A stretch of DNA of 64,000 nucleotides from SHZI01 sp964417725. Lineage in GTDB: Bacteria > Pseudomonadota > Gammaproteobacteria > Steroidobacterales > GCA-2729495. Location of the stretch: positions 26,417 through 90,416 of the forward strand of contig CAYQIV010000013.1 in NCBI GenBank assembly GCA_964417725.1. The letters are read 5' to 3'. The notes below the pieces were generated by a model, which saw only the letters and a list, made by a program, of their open reading frames with translations, was not told where the DNA came from and did not search any database. The translations under genes and the position numbers were made by a program. Below, piece after piece: positions 54,081-62,762 of this stretch; within the stretch, counting starts at the first letter, position 1; the number at the start of each line of letters is the position of its first letter.

Positions 54081-55636
54081 CGCAGCGAGGGGGCCTGCTG
54101 GAAGGTGTGGTGTGGCGCCGGTGACGGCACCGTCCACTCCAGGCCCTCGGGTTCGTCCCAGACCTTGGCCGTGGCGGGCTGGCCCCCGCGCACGCACTTG
54201 ACGACGACGTAGACGAGCATGAGCTGGGAAAGGCCGAAGCCGAACGAGCCGATGCTCGAGACCGCGTTCCAGTCGGCAAACTGCACGGCGTAGTCGGGGA
54301 TGCGGCGCGGCATGCCGGCCAGGCCGACGAAGTGCTGCGGGAAGAACGTCAGGTTGACGGAGATCGCCGACAGCCAGAAGTGGATCTTGCCCAGCCGCTC
54401 GTCGTACATGTGGCCGGTCCACTTGGGCAGCCAGTAATACACGCCGGCGATCGCAGCGAACATGGCGCCGGGCACCAGCACGTAGTGGAAATGGGCGACG
54501 ATGAAGTAGGAGTCGTGGTACTGGATGTCGGCTGGCGTCAGCGCCATCATCACGCCGGAAAAGCCGCCGAAGGTGAACAGGAAGAGGAAGGCGATGGCGA
54601 ACAGCATCGGTGTCTCGAAGCTCAGCGAGCCGCGCCACATCGTCGCCGTCCAGTTGAAGATCTTCACTCCGGTCGGTATCGCGATGAGCATCGTCGACAG
54701 CATGAAGTAGAGCTGGCCGGCCAGCGGCATACCGACGGTGAACATGTGGTGCGCCCAGACGATGCACGACAGGAAGGCGATGCTGGCCGTGGCATAGACC
54801 ATGGAGTCGTGGCCGAACAGCGGCTTGCGCGAGAAGGTCGGGATGATCTGCGAGATGATGCCGAAGGACGGCAGAATGATGATGTAGACCTCGGGGTGGC
54901 CGAAGAACCAGAAGATGTGCTGGAACAGCACCGGGTCGCCGCCGCCGGCTGCCTGGAAGAAGCTGGTGCCGAAGAACTGGTCGGTGAAGAGCATGGTCAC
55001 GGCACCGGCCAGCACCGGCATGACGAGGATCAGCAGGTAGGCGGTGATCAGCCACGTCCAGACGAACAGCGGCATCTTCAGAAGCGGCATGTCGGGCGTG
55101 CGCATGTTCATGATCGTGACGATGATGTTGATCGCCGCGAGGATCGACGAGATGCCCAGCAGGTGTACCGAGAAGATCACGAAGGGGAAGGCATCCCCGG
55201 TCTGCAGGACGAGCGGCGGGTAGAGCGTCCAGCCCGAGGCCGGGCCGCCGCCGGGCATGAACAGCGTCGAGACCAGCATCAGTGCCGCGAACGGCAGGAT
55301 CCAGAACGAGAAATTGTTGAGCCGTGGCAGCGCCATATCGGGTGCGCCGATCATCAGCGGCACCATCCAGTTGGCGAAGCCGGCGAAGGCCGGCATGATC
55401 ATGCCGAAGACCATGACCAGCGCGTGCAGCGTGGTCATCTGGTTGAAGAACTCGGGGTTGACGAACTGCAGCCCCGGCTGGAACAGCTCGAGGCGGATGA
55501 TCATCGCCATCGCACCGCCGACGAAGAGCATGACCAGCGAGAACACCAGGTAGAGCGTGCCGATGTCCTTGTGGTTGGTGGTGAAGAGCCAGCGGCGAAT
55601 GCCGGTGGGCGGGCCGTGATGGGTGGTGTCGCTCAT
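54077..55636 (-). CDS. coxA: Cytochrome c oxidase subunit I (aa3-type)
   Basis: 519 residues, twelve helices; contains heme a and the heme a3-CuB site. FWFFGHPEVYIIILPSFG holds the CuB histidine, the His-Tyr pair and the D-channel glutamate (A1-type oxidase); WAHHMFTVGMP has two more CuB histidines; VAHFHYVLVPGA carries the heme histidines. 52 bases downstream of coxB. Confidence 0.97.
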   Translation of the reverse strand: MSDTTHHGPPTGIRRWLFTTNHKDIGTLYLVFSLVMLFVGGAMAMIIRLELFQPGLQFVNPEFFNQMTTLHALVMVFGMIMPAFAGFANWMVPLMIGAPDMALPRLNNFSFWILPFAALMLVSTLFMPGGGPASGWTLYPPLVLQTGDAFPFVIFSVHLLGISSILAAINIIVTIMNMRTPDMPLLKMPLFVWTWLITAYLLILVMPVLAGAVTMLFTDQFFGTSFFQAAGGGDPVLFQHIFWFFGHPEVYIIILPSFGIISQIIPTFSRKPLFGHDSMVYATASIAFLSCIVWAHHMFTVGMPLAGQLYFMLSTMLIAIPTGVKIFNWTATMWRGSLSFETPMLFAIAFLFLFTFGGFSGVMMALTPADIQYHDSYFIVAHFHYVLVPGAMFAAIAGVYYWLPKWTGHMYDERLGKIHFWLSAISVNLTFFPQHFVGLAGMPRRIPDYAVQFADWNAVSSIGSFGFGLSQLMLVYVVVKCVRGGQPATAKVWDEPEGLEWTVPSPAPHHTFQQAPSLR

Positions 55637-55688
55637 TCCGTCTGCTCCGTCAGGTGATCACGGCATCGGGGGTGGTGCGGTCCGCGGC

Positions 55689-56525
55689 TCAGGGTTGGCT
55701 GGACGCCAGTGCCGCCTGGGCTGCCGGGCGGCGTGCGGCGAGCCATGCAGCGAATTCTTCGGGCGGCAGGGCCTCGACGACGATCGGCATGAAGCCGTGG
55801 TCCTTGCCGCACAGTTCGGCGCACTGGCCGCGGTAGGTGCCCGGCTGGTCGATGCGGAACCAGCCCTCGTTGATGAAGCCCGGGATCGCGTCGCGCTTGA
55901 TGCCGAGCTCGGGGACCCACCATGCGTGGATGACGTCGTTGGCGCTGATCAGGTAGCGGATCTTGGCACCGACCGGCAGGACCAGTACCTCATCGACCTC
56001 AAGGAGGTAATGGTCGACCTCCGCCGGGCGCAGCGCGGCGTTGCGCTGGCGAGCGGTGTTGCTGCGCTCGCCGAGGGCGCTGTAGAAGCTGACGCCTTCG
56101 CCCATGTATTCGTAGTGCCACTTCCACTGGTAGCCGGTGATGCGAATCGTCATGTCCGAATCGCGTGTGTCCTCGATGTGGATCAGCGCCGGCACCGTCT
56201 GCCAGGCGAGGAAGATGAGGATGAAGGCCGGAATCGCCGTCCAGATGACCTCGGCTTTCGTGCTGTGCGTGAGCGTGCGGTCGGCCACCGCGCCCTTGCT
56301 TTTCCTGAAGTTGATCATGGCGTAGATCATCGCGCCGAACACCGCGATGCCAATCAAGATACAGACGTAGATCGCCAGCATGTGCAGGTCGTAGGCGTCG
56401 CGGCTGATGGAGGTGACGCCGACCGGCAGGTTGAGCTGGCGCCAGCCGCTCGGTGCGGCGCCGGCCGGCAGGCTGATGACGGGAAGCAGCGAGAGGGCAA
56501 TGGCCCGGGCATGGCGAGGGATCAT
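55689..56525 (-). CDS. coxB: Cytochrome c oxidase subunit II
   Basis: 278 residues: signal-like N-terminus, two transmembrane helices (about 46-68 and 88-110), and a periplasmic cupredoxin domain with the CuA ligands in GQCAELCGKDHGFMP (CX3C, His, Met). YQWKWHYEY is the aromatic electron-entry patch. No fused cytochrome c domain. Start at ATG 56525; open frame continues upstream without similarity. First gene of the cox operon. Confidence 0.95.
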   Translation of the reverse strand: MIPRHARAIALSLLPVISLPAGAAPSGWRQLNLPVGVTSISRDAYDLHMLAIYVCILIGIAVFGAMIYAMINFRKSKGAVADRTLTHSTKAEVIWTAIPAFILIFLAWQTVPALIHIEDTRDSDMTIRITGYQWKWHYEYMGEGVSFYSALGERSNTARQRNAALRPAEVDHYLLEVDEVLVLPVGAKIRYLISANDVIHAWWVPELGIKRDAIPGFINEGWFRIDQPGTYRGQCAELCGKDHGFMPIVVEALPPEEFAAWLAARRPAAQAALASSQP

Positions 56526-56646
56526 GGGCAGCGGCACCTTCCCAGAATGATGGTGTGGACGCAGGTCGCGCAGGCCATCCAATGGTACTTGGTCTAATTC
56601 TAATCGTGCAATCGGCCAGCCGGCGCGTGCCATGGGTCGGACAGTA

Positions 56647-57504
56647 TCAGCGCCGCCCGAGCTGGTGCAACGGGATGCTGGCCTCGCCGCCGCCGCGCCG
56701 GCGCGGTGCATCGGGGTCAGGTGCCCAGGCCTGGCCGCAGAGGATTTCAAGGGTGGCCGGCAGGGAGCCCTCGCCGTCACGCTGGTTCTCGTAAGCGGCA
56801 CGCATGCGTGCCCATGCGCCCCGCCCGGTGAGGCCCCGCCGACGCGCCATGCTGGCGTTGGCGGTGCCGGTGGCGCGAAGGTCGGCGAGGAGCTGCGACA
56901 GTTCGCGGTAGCGGATCGTCAACCGGTCGGTGTCGACCACCGGTTCGGCCAGTCCGGCCTGGACCAGCGCATCGACCAGCGCGGGGGGCTCGGGGAAGGG
57001 CATCACGTGCGGTGTATCGTCGCCCTGCGCCCAGGCCTCGCGCAGTTCGCCGAAGGAAGCCGGGCCCAAGGTGCTGAAGCTGAGCACCCCCGGGAAGCGC
57101 AACACGCGGCGGATCTCGCTGAAGACGGCCAGTGGCGAGGCACACCAGTGGACCATCAGGCTGGAGAACACCATGTCGATGCTGTGGTCGGCGAAGGGCA
57201 GGCGCGTCGCGTCGGCGCAGATCACCGCGTGGGGCGGGCCATCGTCGCGCCGGCGCGCGGTGTCGAGCATCGCTGGCACGAGGTCGACGGCGATGACCCG
57301 GGCCTCGGGGAAACGGGCCTGCAGCACCACCCCTGCCTTGCCGGTGCCGGCGCCGAGGTCGATCACGTGGCGTGGGTCGAGGCGCAGCCACTGCAGCCGC
57401 TCGAGCAGCCGGTCACGGACGGCAGACTGGATGAAGTCGGCCTGGTCGTAGCCCGGTGCGGCGCGGGCGAAGGCGCGCCGGATCTGGCGCGGGTCGAGCG
57501 CCAT
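56647..57504 (-). CDS. bioC: Malonyl-ACP O-methyltransferase BioC
   Basis: Methylates malonyl-ACP to start the disguised pimelate pathway of biotin synthesis. 285 residues. DPRQIRRAFARAAPGYDQADFIQ is replaced here by family-typical opening (RRAF.AA..YD), SAM motif VIDLGAGTGKAGVVLQ, and VFSSLMVHWC. ATG 57504 shares its A with the bioB stop (TGATG). The other bio genes (bioF, bioH or equivalent, bioD) are not in this window. Confidence 0.9.
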   Translation of the reverse strand: MALDPRQIRRAFARAAPGYDQADFIQSAVRDRLLERLQWLRLDPRHVIDLGAGTGKAGVVLQARFPEARVIAVDLVPAMLDTARRRDDGPPHAVICADATRLPFADHSIDMVFSSLMVHWCASPLAVFSEIRRVLRFPGVLSFSTLGPASFGELREAWAQGDDTPHVMPFPEPPALVDALVQAGLAEPVVDTDRLTIRYRELSQLLADLRATGTANASMARRRGLTGRGAWARMRAAYENQRDGEGSLPATLEILCGQAWAPDPDAPRRRGGGEASIPLHQLGRR

Positions 57505-58487
57505 CAGGCCTCGGGCGCCGCCTGTTCGGCGCGCAGGCCGAGCCGTGCGAGCAAGGCCTGGTCGCGGTCGAGGCCGGGGTTGGGGGTGGTCAGCAACTGC
57601 TCGCCGCCGAAGATCGAGTTGGCACCGGCAAAAAAGCACAGCGCCTGCAACTCATCGCTCATGGCGGTGCGGCCGGCCGACAGCCGGATGCGCGAGGCCG
57701 GCATGAGCAGGCGCGCCACGGCGATGACGCGCACCAATGCCAGCGGTTCGACCGGCGGCACCTCGCCGAGCGGCGTGCCGGCGACCGGCACCAGCTGGTT
57801 GACCGGCACGCTCTCGGGGTGCGGATCGAGCGTGGCCAGTGCGTGCAGCAGGCCGATGCGGTCCGCGTCGGCCTCGCCGAGGCCGATGATGCCGCCACAG
57901 CAGACCTTGAGCCCGGCTTCGCGCACGGCCTGCAGGGTATCGAGGCGGTCATCGAAGCGGCGCGTGGAGATGATCTGCGGGTAGTAGTCCGGCGAGGTGT
58001 CGAGGTTGTGGTTGTAGTAGTCGAGCCCGGCCTCGCGCAGCAAGGTGGCATCGTCGCGGTCGAGCATGCCGAGTGTCACGCAGGTCTCCATGCCGAGCCC
58101 CCGCACTGCGCGGATCATCTCGGCGATGCGCTCGAGGTGCCTGCGGCTGGGCTGGCGGTAGGCGCCGCCCATGCAGAAGCGTGTCGCGCCGCGTGACCGC
58201 GCCTCGCGCGCCGCATCGACCACGGCCTGCAGCGGCAACAGGCGGCCGGCATCGACGCCCGTATCGAAGTGCGCGCTCTGCGGGCAGTAGGCGCAGTCTT
58301 CCGGACAGCCACCCGTCTTGATGCTGAGGAGTGTGCTGACCTGCACCTCGGCCGGATCGAAATGCTCGCGGTGCACGGTATGCGCCCGGTAGAGGAGTTC
58401 GTGCAGGGGCAGGCCGTGCAGGTCTGCCACCTCGGCCAGCGTCCAGTCGTTGCGCAAGGCCGCCGGCCTCCCGGGGGATGAGGTCAT
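57504..58487 (-). CDS. bioB: Biotin synthase
   Basis: Radical SAM enzyme inserting sulphur into dethiobiotin. 327 residues. CPEDCAYCPQ gives the CX3CX2C ligands of the [4Fe-4S] cluster; YNHNLDTSPDYYP and GGIIGLGE are family signatures; further cysteines for the second cluster precede these. Divergent from comF with 65 bases between, and coupled to bioC. Confidence 0.97.
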   Translation of the reverse strand: MTSSPGRPAALRNDWTLAEVADLHGLPLHELLYRAHTVHREHFDPAEVQVSTLLSIKTGGCPEDCAYCPQSAHFDTGVDAGRLLPLQAVVDAAREARSRGATRFCMGGAYRQPSRRHLERIAEMIRAVRGLGMETCVTLGMLDRDDATLLREAGLDYYNHNLDTSPDYYPQIISTRRFDDRLDTLQAVREAGLKVCCGGIIGLGEADADRIGLLHALATLDPHPESVPVNQLVPVAGTPLGEVPPVEPLALVRVIAVARLLMPASRIRLSAGRTAMSDELQALCFFAGANSIFGGEQLLTTPNPGLDRDQALLARLGLRAEQAAPEA

Positions 58488-58552
58488 AACGTGATGAATT
58501 CCATGGTTTCGACGCCAGCGCGGCAGCGCGTGTCGGTGGTCTACTGAACGCC

Positions 58553-59320
58553 ATGGAGTATCCGGGGCACCCCTCAGACTGTCAACCGCACTGGTGGTCG
58601 CGGGTTGACGGCTGGCTCGACGCGCTCCTCCCGCGGCGCTGCCTGTGCTGTGGCGTGGCGGGCGTCGACGGCGCCGTCTGTGCCGGCTGCGAGGCCGACC
58701 TGCCCTGGTTGGCCGGCGCCTGCGTGCGCTGTGGCGAGCCCTTGCGCCCCGGCCCCGGGCCCGGGTGCTGCCTGTCCTGCCCGCGGCCGCTGCGCCGCTG
58801 GGTGCAGGCCTGGTCGCCGCTGGCCTACGAGTACCCGGTCGACCGCCTGGTCCAGGCGGCCAAGTTCGGCCGCGACCTCGCGCTCGCCTTCCGTCTGGGC
58901 GAACTGATGGCCCAGCACCTGACCGGCGGTCCGGCGATGCCGACCGGTCCGACTGCCCTGCTGCCCGTGCCCCTGCACCGTGACCGTCATGCCCGGCGCG
59001 GCTTCAACCAGGCCGGGCAGCTTGCGCTGGCCCTGTCGCGGGCCACGGGCTGGCCGGTGCTCTCCGGTGCCTGTAGCCGCCTCCGCGCCACGCCGGAACA
59101 AAGCGGCCTCGGGGGCCGGGAGCGGCGGCGCAACCTGCGCGGCGCCTTCGCCGTCACCCGTGCGATCCGCGCCGCGCATGTCATCGTCATCGACGACGTC
59201 CTGACCACCGGTGCGACCAGCGGCGAACTCGGGCGCACGCTGGCCGCCGCCGGCGTGGCCCGTTGCTCGCTGTGGACGCTGGCGCGCGTCGTGCGTCAGC
59301 CGGCAGCGCGGAAGGTGTAG
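58553..59320 (+). CDS. ComF family phosphoribosyltransferase-like protein
   Basis: 255 residues. An N-terminal zinc-finger part with CX2C pairs (CLCCGVAGVDGAVCAGC, CVRCGEPL, CLSC) precedes a phosphoribosyltransferase fold with LLPVPLHRDRHARRGFNQAG and the PRPP loop VIVIDDVLTTGAT. Relatives (ComF, GntX) support DNA uptake in competent bacteria; the reaction is unclear. Its 3' end overlaps the convergent ubiA gene by 25 bases. Confidence 0.9.
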   Translation: MEYPGHPSDCQPHWWSRVDGWLDALLPRRCLCCGVAGVDGAVCAGCEADLPWLAGACVRCGEPLRPGPGPGCCLSCPRPLRRWVQAWSPLAYEYPVDRLVQAAKFGRDLALAFRLGELMAQHLTGGPAMPTGPTALLPVPLHRDRHARRGFNQAGQLALALSRATGWPVLSGACSRLRATPEQSGLGGRERRRNLRGAFAVTRAIRAAHVIVIDDVLTTGATSGELGRTLAAAGVARCSLWTLARVVRQPAARKV

Positions 59321-60195
59321 TCGAGGACGATGGCCCAGAAGACCGTGGCACCAAAAAGATGATTCTCGCGGAAGGCCCTGAGGCAGTCGCCGGCTTCGCG
59401 CGTGCGGATCAGCCAGCGCTGGCGGCCGGCGAGCACGGCCGCGATGGCGACCCCGGCGAGGTACCAGCCGCCGAGCCCGGCTTCGCGGCCGACCAGCACC
59501 AGCCCGCCGATGAGCGTCACCTGCAGCACGCCGATGATGAACAGGTCCGCCGCACCGAACAGCAACGCGGTCGAGCGGATGCCGATGCGCCGGTCGTCTT
59601 CGCGGTCGGCCATGGCATACATGGTGTCGTAGATCACCGCCCATACCACCACCACCAGCCAGAGCAGCCAGGCGATGCGGGGCACGCTGCCGGCTTCGGC
59701 GGCAAAGGCCATGGGGATGCCCCAGCCGAAGGCGGCACCGAGCAGCAGTTGCGGCGCCGCCAGCCAGCGCTTGCTGAACGGGTAGATGACGGTGAGTGCC
59801 GCGGCGCCCAGTGCCAGCAGCTGGGCCAGCGGCGGCAGGCGCAGCAGCAGTGCCAGCGCGAACAGCCCCAGCACGCCGAACAGCGCCAGGGCCTCGGCCG
59901 GGGCCACGGCGCCGGTGGCCAGCGGCCGGCCGCGGGTGCGCGCGACCTGTCCGTCGAAGTGCCGGTCGGCGTAGTCGTTGATGACGCACCCGGCCGAACG
60001 CATGACGATGACGCCGAGGGTGAAGACGAGGAAATGACCCGGGTCGGGCCGTCCGGCGCCGGCGATCCACAGCCCCCACAGCGTCGGCCAGAGCAACAGC
60101 CAGATGCCGATCGGCCGGTCGAGGCGCATCAGTCGCACGTAGTTGAGCGCCTGGAGTGCCAGGGCGCGGCCGGTCTGGGGGGCTGTCCTCGACAT
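59296..60195 (-). CDS. ubiA: 4-hydroxybenzoate polyprenyltransferase
   Basis: Membrane prenyltransferase attaching the polyprenyl tail in ubiquinone synthesis. 299 residues, eight or nine helices. The two acidic motifs are NDYADRHFDGQVARTRGRP and DTMYAMADREDD. LDRPIGIWLLLWPTLWGLW opens the protein. Start at ATG 60195; a longer in-frame start at 60234 adds a proline-rich stretch. No chorismate lyase (ubiC) gene lies beside it. Confidence 0.95.
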   Translation of the reverse strand: MSRTAPQTGRALALQALNYVRLMRLDRPIGIWLLLWPTLWGLWIAGAGRPDPGHFLVFTLGVIVMRSAGCVINDYADRHFDGQVARTRGRPLATGAVAPAEALALFGVLGLFALALLLRLPPLAQLLALGAAALTVIYPFSKRWLAAPQLLLGAAFGWGIPMAFAAEAGSVPRIAWLLWLVVVVWAVIYDTMYAMADREDDRRIGIRSTALLFGAADLFIIGVLQVTLIGGLVLVGREAGLGGWYLAGVAIAAVLAGRQRWLIRTREAGDCLRAFRENHLFGATVFWAIVLDYTFRAAG

Positions 60196-60245
60196 CGGCG
60201 GCGAGTGTAACGGAGGTGGCGGCCGTGGCGTCATCGGGCAGGCAC

Positions 60246-62348
60246 CTAGACCTGTCCGTAATGCGCCGCCGCGCCGATCCAGCGGGCCAGCAACGCATCG
60301 ACCACCGCCGGATCACCGGCCAGCAGTGGCCGGGCCAGCTGCTGCACCAGGGGCAGGAGGTCGGCGTCGCGGACCAGATCAGCGATGCGCAACTGCATCG
60401 TGCCGGTCTGGCGGATGCCGAGCACCTCGCCGGGGCCGCGCAGCGCCATGTCCTGCTCCGCCACCTCGAAGCCGTCGCTGGTCCGCCGCAGCACATCGAG
60501 GCGCTGGCGGGCCAGTGCCGACAGCGGGCTGCGGTAGAGGAGCACGCAGCTGCTGGGCGCGTGGCCGCGCCCGACACGGCCGCGCAGCTGGTGGAGCTGC
60601 GACAGCCCGAGCCGCTCGGCATTCTCGATGATCATCAGCGTGGCCTGCGGCACGTCGACCCCGACCTCGATGACGGTGGTCGCCACCAGCACATGGGCAT
60701 GGCCGTCGGCGAAGGCCTGCATGGCCCGCTCCTTTTCGGTGGCGCCCATGCGGCCGTGGATCAATGCCACCGTGAGCTCCGGCAGCGCCTCGGCCAGCTG
60801 TGCCGCCGTGCATTCCGCGGCCTGCGACGGCAACACCTCGGAGGCCTCGATCAGCGGACAGACCCAGTACGTGCGCGCCCCTGCAAGGCACGCCGCACGG
60901 ACCCGCTCGACGACCTCGGGCCGGCGCCGCTCGGGCAGGGCCACCGTGGTCACCGGCTGGCGGCCGGGCGGCAGCTCGCGGATCGATGAGGTGTCGAGGT
61001 CGGCGTAGAGCGTCATGGCCAGCGTGCGCGGTATCGGCGTGGCAGTCATGACGAGCTGGTGTGGCCGCAGGCCCTGCGCCCCTGTCTTGCGCACCAGTTG
61101 CAGGCGTTGCTCGACGCCGAAGCGGTGCTGCTCGTCGACGATGACGAGGCCGAGGTTGCGATAGCCGAGCGGTGCCTGGAACAGTGCGTGGGTGCCGACC
61201 ACGACCTGCGCCGTGCCGTCGGCGATCGCCGCCAGGGTGGTCGTGCGGGCGCGCCGCGCGAGGCTGCCCGACAGCCAGCCGACCTCGATGCCGAGCGGGG
61301 CCAGCCAGCGCCGGAAGCTGTCGCGGTGTTGTTCGGCGAGCAGCTCCGTCGGCGCCATCACCGCCACCTGGCAGCCATGACCGACCGCCGTGACCGCCGC
61401 CGCCGCCGCGACCACCGTCTTGCCGCAGCCGACATCGCCCTGCACCAGGCGCATCATCGGTTGGCCGCTCGCCAGATCCCGGTCGATGTCGGCGAGTGCC
61501 GCCTGCTGGCCTTGCGTGAGCGTGAAGCCGAGCCGGGCAAGAAAAGCGTCGCGCGCCGCTGGCCGTGGTGCCATGGGAGGCGCCGCATCCTGGCGCGTCC
61601 GCTCGCGCAACCGGCGCAGGCTCAGGTGATGGGCGAGCAGCTCTTCCAGCGCGAGACGGCGCGGGTGCGGGTCGCGGCCGCTGGCCAGCGCGCCGAGGTC
61701 GACGTCCGGTGGCGGCCGGTGCACGTGGCGCAGCGCGGTGGCGAGGTCCGGGAGACCCTGGCGCAGGGCCTCCGGCAGCAATTCGGGCAGCCCGGCCGGC
61801 AGGCACGCCAGCACCTGGTCGATCAGGCGGCGCAGCGTGGCCTGGCCCAGGCCCTCGCAGGCCGGATAGATGGGCGTCAGCCGGTCGTCGAGCGGTGCGG
61901 TCTTGCCGGGGGGCAGGATGCGGTACTCGGGGTGCACCATCTCGAGGCCGAGTGGCCCCATGCGCGGTTCGCCGTGGCAGCGGATGCGCAGGCCGGCCGT
62001 CAGCGCCGCCTGCTGCCGGCGGGAGAAATGGAAGAAGCGCAGCCCCAGCTGGCCGGTGCCGTCATGGACGCGCACCAGCAGCGTGCGCCGCCCGCGCCAG
62101 GCGACGTCGGCCAGCAGGATTTCGCCTTCCACGAGTGCTCTGGCGCCGGGCGCGAGGGCGCCGATCGGCGTCACCCGGGTGCGGTCCTCATAGCGGATCG
62201 GCAGCAGGAACAGCAGATCGGCCGGCTGCCGGATGCCGAGCCGGGCGAGCCGTGCCACCAGCCCCTCGCCGACCCCGCGCAGCGCGTCGAGCCGTGCCGG
62301 CAGGGCCGTGGCCGTGCCGGAGCCGCCCGGTTCACCGTTGCGCGCCAT
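60246..62348 (-). CDS. recG: ATP-dependent DNA helicase RecG
   Basis: 700-residue branch-migration helicase that remodels stalled forks. An N-terminal wedge/OB domain (LLFLLPIRYEDRTRVTPI) is followed by the helicase core: Walker A LVQGDVGCGKTVVAAAA, DEQHRFGVEQR, MTATPIPRTLAM, and the TRG region (VEVGVDVPQATLMII, LHQLRGRVGRG). Between ridA and ubiA; spoT-recG linkage is also found in enterics and pseudomonads. Confidence 0.96.
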   Translation of the reverse strand: MARNGEPGGSGTATALPARLDALRGVGEGLVARLARLGIRQPADLLFLLPIRYEDRTRVTPIGALAPGARALVEGEILLADVAWRGRRTLLVRVHDGTGQLGLRFFHFSRRQQAALTAGLRIRCHGEPRMGPLGLEMVHPEYRILPPGKTAPLDDRLTPIYPACEGLGQATLRRLIDQVLACLPAGLPELLPEALRQGLPDLATALRHVHRPPPDVDLGALASGRDPHPRRLALEELLAHHLSLRRLRERTRQDAAPPMAPRPAARDAFLARLGFTLTQGQQAALADIDRDLASGQPMMRLVQGDVGCGKTVVAAAAAVTAVGHGCQVAVMAPTELLAEQHRDSFRRWLAPLGIEVGWLSGSLARRARTTTLAAIADGTAQVVVGTHALFQAPLGYRNLGLVIVDEQHRFGVEQRLQLVRKTGAQGLRPHQLVMTATPIPRTLAMTLYADLDTSSIRELPPGRQPVTTVALPERRRPEVVERVRAACLAGARTYWVCPLIEASEVLPSQAAECTAAQLAEALPELTVALIHGRMGATEKERAMQAFADGHAHVLVATTVIEVGVDVPQATLMIIENAERLGLSQLHQLRGRVGRGHAPSSCVLLYRSPLSALARQRLDVLRRTSDGFEVAEQDMALRGPGEVLGIRQTGTMQLRIADLVRDADLLPLVQQLARPLLAGDPAVVDALLARWIGAAAHYGQV

Positions 62349-62357
62349 GCGCCGGGT

Positions 62358-62735
62358 TCAGGGCACGAGGATCGCGTCCGCCTCGACCGGGGCACTGCGC
62401 GGCAGGCTGGCCACGCCGATCGCTGCCCGCGCCGGGTAGGGCGGGGAGAAAAACTCCGCCATGACCTCGTTGACGACGGCGAAATGGCCGAGGTCGGTGA
62501 GGAACACGGTGACCTTGACTGCGTCGTCGAGGCGGCTGCCCGCCGCGCCGGCCACCGCCGCCAGGTTCTGGAACACCTGGCGCACCTGGGCACGCATGTC
62601 GCCCTCGACCATCTGCCCGGTGGCCGGGTCGAGTGGCAGCTGGCCGGACAGGTAGATGGCCCCGCCGGCGCGAATGGCCTGTGAATAGGTGCCGATGGCA
62701 GCGGGGGCGTCCGGGCTTTCGATGGCTGTTCTCAT
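62358..62735 (-). CDS. ridA: RidA family enamine/imine deaminase
   Basis: 125-residue trimeric protein that hydrolyses reactive 2-aminoacrylate released by PLP enzymes. AIGTYSQAIRAGGAIYLSGQ and the C-terminal PARAAIGVASLPRSAPVEADA, with the catalytic arginine in PARAAI, place it in the RidA subgroup. Nine bases before recG and 27 after the spoT/relA gene. Confidence 0.94.
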   Translation of the reverse strand: MRTAIESPDAPAAIGTYSQAIRAGGAIYLSGQLPLDPATGQMVEGDMRAQVRQVFQNLAAVAGAAGSRLDDAVKVTVFLTDLGHFAVVNEVMAEFFSPPYPARAAIGVASLPRSAPVEADAILVP

Positions 62736-62762
62736 GGTCGTGGTGGTTCTCCGCGGCAGGGT

